Assembly: GCA_024867545.1 (NCBI GenBank)
Contig: JANFNE010000082.1
Span: 1-64,000, forward strand
DNA length: 64,000 nucleotides
Origin: Phytopythium helicoides
Taxonomy: Eukaryota; Oomycota; Peronosporomycetes; Pythiales; Pythiaceae
Direction: 5' to 3'
This document shows positions 21,126 to 30,939 of the stretch, piece after piece (position 1 is the stretch's first letter; each line of letters opens with the position of its first letter). The notes below the pieces were generated by a model. The model worked only from the letters and a program-made list of their open reading frames with translations. It was not told the DNA's origin and ran no database searches. The position numbers and the translations under genes are program-made.

Positions 21126-21479
21126 GGTGAAGGAGATTTTGGATGGCCGGGGACGTGTTGAATACGACGAGGAATGGAAAGTGAATGGGCGGTAGGATTG
21201 GAGTATTTCGACCCGCACTCATAGGAATGGTGCTGTTGGCTGTCAGTTCCCACCAGATGTTGTCGAAGATTTGTTTCTGCTGCCCAAAGTGGCGAAACAC
21301 AACCGCGAGCACGAAGATATGGCTGTCAATGCGTAGCATGTGTACTACCGTACGTTAGTTCTTGCTACGCATTCCGCACTGCACACCACGTCATTTGTGA
21401 CCGCATAGCCTCTTTGAATGCAAAGACCTTGATAATAATGCCATCGTCAACACTTCCGCACAATGTGGCGTGTTGACGG

Positions 21480-21606
21480 GTCGCATCACATTCCTGACAA
21501 TAGGCCGATCACGAGATTTGCCACCACGCGGGTCTCTGTAGCCCCATCACCTATTTCACGCAGCCACGCTATCCTGCTTTCGTGTTTCTGACAGAGCATC
21601 TGGGAT
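21480..21606 (-). repeat. family-associated upstream element, copy 3
   Basis: Contains GATCACGAGATTTGCCA, TTTCACGCAGCCACGCTATC and GTGTTTCTGACAGAGCATC. It is 355-480 bp upstream of the start of member 3 and forms the inner end of the inverted-repeat arm. Confidence 0.65.
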
Positions 21607-22422
21607 TGTAGGGGCAGACAGCAAAATTCTTTGATGTTACAGTGCGCTCGTGTACCCGTTGTCTTCAACTCCTGTATAGACGAACTTTGAGCACCAAAGT
21701 TAAAAAAGCATGATCACAACGAGATCAAGAACGATTCCTCTTGCTTTATGCTTAAAACACTAGGAGTAGAGTGGCTGCACCTGACGGTTTGAGGAAAGTC
21801 AAACGGTGGTTTTCTGACGCAAGTGCCATCCAACCCTCCAGCGCCAGTTCAAAGGGTCGTGCAAGATTCCTGTAACGACCCGACCATTTGTGCACGCGAT
21901 CAGGCTCATTTCAAGATTCGCTTCCGACAGACCAAGTTCAAGACCCACCACACCACTCCCTAGGCTGCTCTCGGCTTTGCCTCAGCTCTCGACCAAACCG
22001 ATTCGCTCAATAGATTGCATGTCTTGCCCCACACACACTTCTTGATGCTCATCATGCGTTTGCGATGAAGAAAAAGTCCTACATTAGGGTTGATTAATAT
22101 CCTAGCTCAACGCTTAAAGCGCAGGGGTGGTCACACCGTCCATTAGGATTGGTATTATTTCCCGTTGCCCTGAAGGGAGCTTTAATTAGTATAGGTTTGG
22201 TAAATGCTGTGGATTGGTTGTGACTTCAAGCTTGTAGGACCGCTACCACGTGAAATAGGAACGATGAACTAATGTTATCCTTGCAGCGTAAAAAGTGAGC
22301 AAAAGGTACAGTACATATCACCGTTGCATGCCCCGTGTTTCTACTTGACAAATTGCTGATGAAACTGTTGTGCTGTACTTCTATCGGACTGATATTTTCG
22401 CAAACTTCTGGCAAATCTTGCG
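21607..22422. other. spacer of the 1.35-kb inverted repeat
   Basis: About 816 bp of AT-rich DNA between the two arms. No ORF above about 75 codons and no transposon termini were recognised. A TCATTTCAAGATTCGC block at about 21908 resembles an oomycete initiator but no gene follows. Confidence 0.5.
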
Positions 22423-22545
22423 ATCCCAGATGCTCTGTCAGAAACACGAAAGCAGGATAGCGTGGCTGCGTGAAATAGGTGATGGGGCTACAGAGACCCG
22501 CGTGGTGGCAAATCTCGTGATCGGCCTATTGTCAGGAATGTGATG
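22423..22545 (+). repeat. family-associated upstream element, copy 4
   Basis: Mirror of copy 3: ATCCCAGATGCTCTGTCAG, AAACACGAAAGCAGGATAGC, GTGGCTGCGTGAAATAGG and GCAAATCTCGTGATCGG. It is 360-480 bp upstream of the start of member 4. Confidence 0.65.
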
Positions 22546-22903
22546 CGACCCGTCAACACGCCACATTGTGCGGAAGTGTTGACGATGGCATTATTATCAA
22601 GGTCTTTGCATTCAAAGAGGCTATGCGGTCACAAATGACGTGGTGTGCAGTGCGGAATGCGTAGCAAGAACTAACGTACGGTAGTACACATGCTACGCAT
22701 TGACAGCCATATCTTCGTGCTTGCGGTAGTTTTCCACCACTTTGGGCAGCAGAAACAAATCTTCAACAACATCTGGCGGAAACTGACAGCCAACAGCACC
22801 ATTCTTATGAGCGCGGGTCCAAATGCTTCAATCCTCCCGCCCACTCACTTCCCATTCCTCGTCGTATTCAACACTTCCCCGGCCATCCAAACTCTCCTTC
22901 CCC

Positions 22904-23661
22904 ATGAATACAAGCCCCTTCGTCGTACTCGTCGCAGCGGTGCTCCTTGACTATGCTTCCTCCGCCAGCTTGGTCCAAATGCGTGTTCAGTACTCGGACG
23001 CGCTCGTCACCGTTGGCAACCTCGATATCTTTGCGGCAACATGGCAGAAGATCTACGCGACTGATGGCAACGAAAGAGGCGCCATCAACGATGACACCTA
23101 CTGCCAGTAGGCTACTGGACCTACTCGGACCTCTGCAAGTCGGCTACAGATACAGACGCTGACTTGTCTGTGCGTGTGGAGATGAACGGCGCATGGGGAG
23201 CCAACGACGAGGCTGGTATCAACACGTATCAGATGCGGGACGCCATCGTGCAGACAGCGTGGGCCTCTTACCAACAACTCGCTGCTGCAAAGCAGTACGA
23301 CATATACTATAACTGCGCCGGCTACGCGTGGTTTGATTCTGTCCTGTATGTGCCATGGGCGGCATGCGGTGCCTCGTTGGCTTTCACCCAGACTCCTTGC
23401 CCGTCCGATGCCTGCGGCAGCCAAATGGTGCAGTGCATGAACCGCACCAGTGTTCTTAGGCTTCCATCAACTCTTCGTGTCAGCGCATACCTCGACGACG
23501 AACTGCTCCCGGACGACATCACCTTTACCCTCAGCAGTACCTCGACCGATAGTGCCGATGAAGGCTGCGGCATTGTCGGCACGATCGCCGAGAGCTTGGC
23601 TGGATTCATCCCTGTGGTTGGTTCTCTGTTCGCGGCGGGCATCTCGTTCGAGTGCAACTAG
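22904..23661 (+). pseudogene. secreted eight-cysteine family, member 4 (disrupted)
   Basis: Same structure as member 3: signal peptide and first blocks, then TAG after DDTYCQ (23108-23110) caused by the added CCAGTAGGCTACTGG palindrome, then an intact frame from DLSVRVEMNG to FECN. Compared with member 3 only a few residues differ. Confidence 0.8.
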
Positions 23662-23775
23662 GCTCTCTCATGCTGAGTGTTGTCCAAAGCCTAGTGTATA
23701 GACTTGAGTTCCTCTTGGTATGCCTGGAGAAATGCGACGTCAGTTTTGTGTGCGTGAGATGCGAGATTTCAACGC

Positions 23776-24583
23776 TTTAGATATTCTGCATTGTGCACAT
23801 AGAAATGAGAAATGTGACACGAACATGAACAAAACGAGCACTACTCGTAGTCTATCACCCGACTATTTAATAGTCAATGTGATTTTATGGGGAAGAAGGT
23901 TTCTGATCCATCAAGTTGAAGTGTTCTGGAATGACGAACATCATTATTTTCATTGCTCTGCAGGTAAATCAGGTTTAGAGTATCGGCTCCGGACAGTGAG
24001 GCTCGATCTCCACAATGTCCGGCAGTCTGCACGACCTCTAGGAGAATAGGCAGGATGCTCGTGCTCGGCCTTGTGATAGTGGTGCGCTGCAGCAAACTGG
24101 CGACACCCGTGTACCGTGTTTGTTAAGCAGGACTTCTCTGTTGCGTGGGCGTCGAGTGTTGCCCATGCTTTAGTTCTCAAACTTCTTCATATTAATACGG
24201 CAGCTTGGAGAACCTGCACACAGCAACCACCCACCGTCTCAATGGCTTGGATAATACTTGTGGCTCTTGGTAAGTCCTCCAAGTTGGCGAAGTAGGCGTT
24301 GCGTTTAAGCGCAGCAGTCAGCAATATTGGTGGCAATGGCTGTAAGTCCTGCATCATGCCACACATTCCGGGGGTAGATATGTAACTTGGTAATCAGATC
24401 GTGCACGGTTGGCATGATGGTGGCAAGTACGTCGGTATTAGCAACACCAGCACTTCCCAACCACATGAGAATGACCCACCTCAAACAGAGTTGATGGCAT
24501 GTAGGTGATGAAAAGAGTTTACCTTAGAACATAGGAATGAGCACTGCAGTCTGCAGTCTGCACTGACATTCATTGCTTACTGC
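23776..24583. other. intergenic region
   Basis: About 800 bp with no supported gene. A minus-strand open stretch at 23950-24180 has no domain or signal. Confidence 0.45.
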
Positions 24584-25315
24584 TTAGCTGCACTCGAATG
24601 AAATGCCCGCCGCGAACAGAGAGCCGACCACAGGGATAAACCCAGCGAGCTTCTCAGCGATCGTGCCGACAATCCCGCAGCCATCATCAAATCCGTCAGT
24701 CGCGGCGCTGCTAATGGTGAACGTGATGTCGTCCGCAAGCAGCTCGTCATCGAGATATGCACTGACGCGAAGTGTCGAGGGGAGATACAGACCATTGGTG
24801 TGGTTCAAGCACTGCAGCATTCCACTCTCGCAGGAATCCGGGCAGGCGATAGAACTCATTGGGCCACACGCTGCATCCGCCGTGTACGAAACGGACTCGA
24901 ACCACGTAAAGCCTCGACAATTGCTGTATACGTCGTACTGCTTTGCAGCAGCGAGTTGTTGGTAGGATGCCCATGCTGTCTGCACGATGGCGTCCCGCAT
25001 CTGATACGTGTTGATGCCGGCTTCTTCGTTGGCACCCCATGCACCATTCATCTCCACGCGAACTGTCAAGTCAGCTTCTGGTTCCTCGGCGGACTTGCAA
25101 GTGTCTGAGTAAGTCGAGTAGGTGTCATCGTTGATGGCGCCTTGACCATTGCCATCAGTCGCGTAGATCTTCTGCCACGTCGCAGCGAAGACGTCGAGAT
25201 CGCCGACATTGACGAGCGCGTCCGAGTACTGGACGTGCATCTGGACCAAGCTGGCCGAGGAGGCGTAGCCGAAGAGCGCGGTCGCAGCGAGAAGAATGGA
25301 GGCGCTGGTCTTCAT
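24584..25315 (-). CDS. secreted eight-cysteine family protein, member 5
   Basis: Intact 243-aa ORF and the clearest consensus member. It has signal peptide MKTSASILLAATALFGYASS, eight cysteines, YQMRDAIVQTAWASYQQL, CPDSCESGMLQCLNHT (with an N-glycosylation site), AYLDDELLADDITFTISS and PVVGSLFAAGISFECS. It is tail-to-tail with the inverted-repeat locus. Function unknown; an apoplastic or cell-wall role is only inferred from the signal peptide and disulfide pattern. Confidence 0.85.
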   Translation of the reverse strand: MKTSASILLAATALFGYASSASLVQMHVQYSDALVNVGDLDVFAATWQKIYATDGNGQGAINDDTYSTYSDTCKSAEEPEADLTVRVEMNGAWGANEEAGINTYQMRDAIVQTAWASYQQLAAAKQYDVYSNCRGFTWFESVSYTADAACGPMSSIACPDSCESGMLQCLNHTNGLYLPSTLRVSAYLDDELLADDITFTISSAATDGFDDGCGIVGTIAEKLAGFIPVVGSLFAAGISFECS

Positions 25316-26164
25316 GGTGGTTTGGTGGCTGGGGAAGTGTAGAAGACGACGACGAATGCGAAATGGAACTCTCGTCACGAGGCTTGGTGTCCGCCCTCAG
25401 GTGGTGCTGCTCCAAAGCGGTGAAAACAGCCGTTGCCTCACATGAGGGTCACCCCCTCTCATAGCTGACACTGTCAGCTATGATAGAGGCACCTTCAGCC
25501 TGACAGGTGAGCTCACTGTCTGTTCCACACGCTGCTGCAAATCTCGTGATCCCAGATGCTCTGCCAGAAGCAAGTACAGTACTGTACTGTACAGCACTAC
25601 ATCAGTATCTTACAGGTACCCCCGAATGCTCAGTTGGTAGCATCAGTATTGGCGCAATTGTGTCGCAATCAATCCCGACTTTGGCGATTGCAAAAAATTC
25701 GGTGCGTACCGAAGTTCAACCACAACTGAAGAGTTCTAACAGTCCGCAATCAAGGATTATAGCGACGGGGGAAGATAACTAGTGAGGGTCACAGGTAGAT
25801 TTCGCCACCGCTTTATGAGGTGGACTTGGACAAAGCCAAACATCTCGTAGCTCCCGCCAGCAGATGAGCATATGGGTTCGTTGTATGTTACCGCGCTCAC
25901 ATTTCACTCGATACTTCAATGATCCCCCGGCTTCGGCGCGCTCCTCAGCAGCAGCACAACTCACAGAGAACGCGCACGATTGCAGCCGGAAGCTCAAACT
26001 GTGCCAGAATGCACTTTCAATGCCCAGTCAGTGCACACAAGCGCGAGTGGAGGCAGGTGAGACTGGAAGAGCACGCCTGCTTCCACGCCAACAATGACAT
26101 GACCAACAGCCATTGTTGTCCTTCTCATTACTTACACACGCACGATTGTCCAGAGCCTGCAAAA
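25316..26164. other. intergenic region with degraded upstream element
   Basis: CTGCAAATCTCGTGATCCCAG followed by GATGCTCTGCCAGAAGC at 25537-25571 is a shortened copy of the family element, 220-260 bp upstream of member 5. A perfect inverted pair (AGCTGACA...TGTCAGCT) lies at about 25461-25481. The rest shows nothing recognisable. Confidence 0.5.
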
Positions 26165-26506
26165 TTAAATTAAAAGCGTTGATGAGTCCTTGGTCGAGTT
26201 GCGAAGCTTGCGGATTTCAGTGGCCATGAGACGACTACCGTAAGGGTGTACTGGAAGATTTCCTGCCAGCGGTCGAAGGGACGCGAAGGAAATCGCCGGA
26301 CCACTCGACCTGCTGTCATCGTTGATGGCGCCTTTGTCGTTGCCGTCGGTCGAGTAGATTTTTTGCCATGTCGCGCCAAAAGTATCGAAATCTCCAACAT
26401 TGACGAGAGCGTCGGAGTATTGGACTTGCATCTGAACCAAGCTGGCGGCAGACTCGTAGCCGAGGAGTGCTATCGCGGCGAGGAGGGTTGAAGCGCCGGC
26501 CTTCAT
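26165..26506 (-). pseudogene. truncated chimeric copy of the secreted family (member 6)
   Basis: The first 64 or so codons are family-like: a signal peptide (MKAGASTLLAAIALLGYESA), LVQMQVQYSDALVNVGDFDT, ATWQKIYSTDGNDKGAINDD. Similarity then stops and an unrelated open tail of about 49 codons follows to a stop at 26165. The result is an open 113-aa reading frame that could still give a small secreted protein, but all cysteines of the family core are lost. No full family element was found upstream apart from a weak CGATCACGAGATT at about 26753. Confidence 0.65.
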
Positions 26507-27586
26507 AATGCTGTAGAATGTGGGTAAGTGTCGATATGCTGAAGACGGCGAAGAATGAGAAGTGAGTTAGTAGCTGGGGTTGGTAGTGCGCATGGGCTTT
26601 TGGAGACGCTAGTGGCTGCTCTCAGGAATCTGCTCCCGATGTCCGGGAATCCCCATCTTTCTAGTCAAAAGTTTTGGTTGTTGTTATGGTAGGAACGAGT
26701 CGACAGCAAATCGTTACCGTCGTCCATTAAGTTTCAGACAGGGTTCTAGTCGATCACGAGATTGTGCTAAATTGCACTTCACGCGACCATACCACAAAAC
26801 ACCACATTTCCAGGTTAGCATACGGAATCACAAGATGTGCAATGGACTGGGTAAGGTCCTTCTGTGGTGTCGATAGTATCGACTCGATACGCCCACTGTA
26901 GTTGTCACCCAGGTGGCCTATCCATTTGGCACATCTCAAAATGTGAGCATGTGGTTACAGTACTGGACAAGTGTGGCCCCTCTCAGAATCCCACAGGGGT
27001 ACGGTGGAGAATATCCACCAAAAGTCATGCGCTGTTTGTTCAACAAACAGCGCATGACAAACTTTGTAGTTGTGGTGTGATAGCATGAGAGTATTGCTCG
27101 TTATTCGTGATCATCTGTTGTTAACATCGCTGTCCGGCGCGTTGTTTACAAGCACGTCGCAACTTTATTCGGCTGTTTAGTGTTCCTTTTCGACGTGTAA
27201 CTTTTGACTGTATGCAGCTATACGCAAATCTAAACTTCGTGCGTACAGGGAATTCCGGTTCCACGACACCCAATTGTGCGAGATTATAGAGAATACACCT
27301 ATTGTTCTCCGCTGATGTGACGACCGCTGATTCTATAGACTATGAAACAAGACAGTATTCGGTTCTTTGTCATTTCAACTGCTCCATCTATCCGATTCTA
27401 CCGCTCCTTCTTGTCTTCCTGGTGCATTGTACCACCTCGCACCGAACTTCCATAACACCCCTGCTATGCGAGTTCTGTACAATGGCAAAAAAATGCACCA
27501 GTTCGAATCGTACTCTTTGAGTGATGCGGTTGTAATTTGTAACACCAATCGAACCAATACGGCAGAGCTAGTATCCTTTTCCTAGA
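26507..27586. other. intergenic region
   Basis: About 1.1 kb without a supported gene. It has one perfect inverted repeat, GCGCTGTTTGTT / AACAAACAGCGC, at about 27030-27053. Two overlapping plus-strand frames of 72 codons (27302-27585) lack homology or signals. Confidence 0.45.
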
Positions 27587-30500
27587 CTACAATGTAACCC
27601 GAAGGCACCCTGGCAACATGGAGCGACGCCTAGTGGCTCCTTTGAGCACAGACGTTGCACGATGCAGTCGCCCGGTAAAGTGGGAGTCGTGGTCAGCACA
27701 ACAGTTCTTTGCTTGAAGTTCTTCAAGAATGACAATTACTTTGTTCTCCGCCGCTGAAATTGCTCGAAAGTTTGACAAGTGTGAGTCAGATAGCTGACCT
27801 AGAGCAATGATCGCCCACATTCGTAGCTGACTAGATGCATTCTCGTCATTGACGATCGCTACAAGGGGAGGAATCGCCCCGTGGCTTGCTAGTATCGATC
27901 GAATCTCGTATTCGCACGCAAGGTTTGCGATAGATCGAGCAGTGGTTTCTTGAATGAACGGGTTACTGGTTGGCGACAATAAACTAACCAGTCGAGGAAG
28001 CATTGCATTCATGCCCACAAGTCGCTTGCAATCCGACCTGTCTACAGCAAGACAGGCTATTGCTTTGACTGCTTCATGGCGTAAATAGTCACTGCTTTCC
28101 CGAAGCAATGACACAACTCGCTGCATAACTTGGCTGTTTCTAAGCACAAGCTTTCTAGTAGACTTGCTATGCTGGGACAGACTACTTAATGCAGACAACG
28201 CGTATTGCTGTTGTTTTTGCTGGGATACAGTTGGCGACGAAGGTGATGAAGCATCTATGAGCAGCGCAATTAGAACAGAAACACCACCTGACTGGATAAT
28301 AGACCCTGCAACTTCTTTAGTTCCCAACGAATATGAGGCCAGCCGAGATAAAGCTAATGCTGCGTGTTGTCTTTGTAGATCTGTGGCTCCTTCTCTGAGC
28401 AATCCCACAAGTGCGGAGCATCCGCCAGCACGAGTGATATGAATATGCGAGCTAGATACAACCGCAAGACGAGACAGAGCCATGGCACCGTATTGCCGCA
28501 GCAGCTCGATGCCGCTATTCACAAGTATCACAAGAAGTTCAATAGCTCCAGAGCGAACGATTTCCTCACAGTTCGCCTTGTCATCAAATGCTAATTCGGC
28601 AAGTGCACGTGCTCCATATTGTCTCAATCGTGGTGTGTCAGTGAGTAGAGCGATAAGGAACGGGATTCCGCCACATTCACGTACTGTAGTGCGATTTAGA
28701 CGACTATTGAATGCCAAGTTGGCGAGTAGTGTTGCTGCCCAGCCTTTTTGAGACTGTGTGCCATTCCTCAAAAGTCCCACAACCAATGGAATCCCATCCT
28801 GGCGACCAATCTCGACACGATATGGCTCATTGTAGGCAAGTCGTGCCAGTATTGTGCAGACTACTTGTTTCTGACGTTCACTACGGTCGTTTTCGCGTAG
28901 GATATCTAAGAGTGGTTCAACTGCTTCTCCAAAACGATCGAGTGTTGTGCAGCTGATAGGATCCAACTTCAACATTTGATGCAGTTGATGAAGCGCTCCA
29001 ACACTCTTTTTCTCGGACGAGTCGCGAATGGTTTGAATCAATGGACCAATACATGTATATTGGGAAGAACCCTCTGTGTCATTTTCTTGAATCGCAACTT
29101 CTCCCGCATCAACACCTTCGTCAGTGAGGTCAAACCCCTCATTTTGATCGAACTCGTTCCTGTCATCTAGAGATTCTGGAGGTCGCACTTCGATTTCGTC
29201 GAGCTCAAGTTGTATCTCAGAACTTTGACTATCTAACGCTACTAGCTCCTTCAGTCGTCCAATGACCTTGCTCAGCGATTGCCGCTTAGCTGGAGTCGAG
29301 TGAGCCATCCCTTTGACAAGGTTCCACACACGATTGCTCATACCAGCAGGACGATCAGGCATCTTGCCATCTTTCAGCACTCGAATAATTGCATCGTCAT
29401 CGAGGGTTGCCCATGGCGGCTCTCCCAGCACCGCTTCAATAATACACATCGCCAGTGAATACACGTCCGACAGAGGTGTAGGCTTTTCCACCAGACATTC
29501 AGGTGCACTCCATCGAGGGTTTGTACGAAGGGGATTGTAGCGTGTTTGCTTGGGAATCTTTCGGCTTCGGCTTCGTTTTCTTTTTCATCTCCGTGTCCTT
29601 GTCCTTGTCCATGAATTTCGTAGTTGGGGTACAAACACTACTCAGTCCAAAGTCAGCAACTTTCGACATACCATCGTTTCCTACAAGAATGTTGTTGAGT
29701 TTGAGGTCTCCATGAACAATCCCTTTACTGTGAATGTACTCAAGTCCAAACGCAGCTTGCAGAATCAGTTGCCACATTCCTTTTTTGCCATTGCGTTTCA
29801 AATAGTCGCCAAGGTTGCCGTGCATAGTAGCGTCTTCACAAACGATAAAGGGGTCCTCGAAAACATGGGAAGCTCCAAACATTTTGAGCACGTTCGGATG
29901 GTTGAGCTTGTGCCAGACCTCAATCTCCTCCACAAACTTTTGCTGCGACTTGAGCGAAGCTTTTTCCTTCCCCTCTCGGATCGCCAGACACTTAAGAACC
30001 ACTTTTGTGCCAGATCTCCACACTCCACTGTGTAGCGTGCCAAAAGAGCCGTGCGCGAACGGCTTCGGATCGAACTCAACGTCATCAGGAGGTATAAGCC
30101 ATTCGGGAACCTGCGGTACAGGCACTTTTGACGCTTTGACCATGGTGAGGAACATCTCGCGCACGTGAGGGGACATGTCACGCGTCTTGTCGACGGTATC
30201 CTCGATTGCATTGCGATCCACTTCGAGCTTAAGCACCATCATGGCGTCCATCTGCGCTCGTTGTGACCTGAACTCGGACAGCAGCATTGCGTCGTTGGTG
30301 GCTGCCGCAACGAGCAGCTCTTTCTGCGCGCGTGCCTCGGCTTCCCACTGCTCCTTCCACTCCATCATCTTGGCGGTGGTCGCGAGGTTAAGCATCTTGA
30401 ACATGGCATCCACGTCCTCGTTGAGCTGCTGCAGCTCGTCCATCATACGGTAGTGACGGATGACGCGCGAAACGAGCGGTCTGCGGCTGTAGCGCTCGAG

Positions 30501-30737
30501 GTACGTCAAGTAGCGAGTCAGCGTGTCTGCGTATCTTTCTAGAACCCCCGAGACCGGCAAGTGTCCGCGGTCGCGCATTCGAGTCATCTCGTCTGTGATG
30601 TCGACCAGCCTTCCGTGCAGCCGCCGACACGCCGCCTGTCCCTCCTTCATGTCTGCACAGAGCTTGACGATGGCCATGAGCACGTCGGCGGCCGACCCTG
30701 CTCCCGGGATGGCCATCTCCAGCACGGCCGTCGCCAT
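27587..30737 (-). CDS. TKL-type protein kinase with armadillo repeats (frameshifted)
   Basis: No intron seen. Residues 1-210 are helical with a coiled segment (KMMEWKEQWEAEARAQKELL). The kinase domain follows: HGSFGT loop, VVLK lysine, HGDLKLNN catalytic loop (HGD in place of HRD), ADFGLSS. After a low-complexity Lys-rich stretch, the activation segment breaks because a run of four C (plus-strand GGGG at 29530-29533) replaces the three C of the duplicate at 18299-18301. Reading resumes in another frame at 29491 and continues for 634 codons through the C-lobe and at least eight armadillo-like repeats (for example GGIPFLIALL, GAIELLVILV, GAIPPLVAIV). As written the protein would stop after 412 aa. 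Either the extra base is an assembly error or the gene is newly disrupted. It shares a 202-bp divergent interval with MED13. Confidence 0.8.
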
Positions 30738-30939
30738 GCTCGTCTCCCGCAGTGGTTGTTTTTCCTCCCCACTGGCAAAACGACAGCTCGTACCCGTACT
30801 TTTGTCACGTCCGTTTCATGTTGAAGCGCTGACGTACGTGCAATTATAAACTTTCCCGCCATGTGCATTTCCGCAAGGTTATTCCATCGAGCAGGTTCTT
30901 TCGGCGCCGCGCCTGGAAGGCTAAAAGGGGGGACGAGCC
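30738..30939. promoter_or_regulatory. divergent promoter, armadillo kinase / MED13
   Basis: 202 bp between two outward-facing starts. It includes GCGCTGACGTACGTGCAATTATAA near 30828, with a palindromic ACGTACGT-like core and the only AT-rich block. No Inr-FPR pair was matched. Confidence 0.4.

Larger units (their letters stand above)
20252..21606. repeat. left arm of a 1.35-kb inverted repeat
   Basis: Reverse-complementary to 22423-23775 over its whole length, including a family pseudogene, its 3' flank and its upstream element. The outer edge is near GTTGAAATC and the inner edge near CTGGGAT. Divergence is low (five replacements over the last 165 codons). Confidence 0.85.
22423..23775. repeat. 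right arm of a 1.35-kb inverted repeat
   Basis: Inverted copy of 20252-21606. It carries member 4, which has the same frame-breaking insertion as its partner, so the lesion predates the duplication or was spread by conversion between the arms. Confidence 0.85.

Noticed and set aside
21607..22422. Transposon between the inverted arms
   Set aside because: No transposase-like ORF, terminal repeats or target-site duplications could be seen in the spacer.
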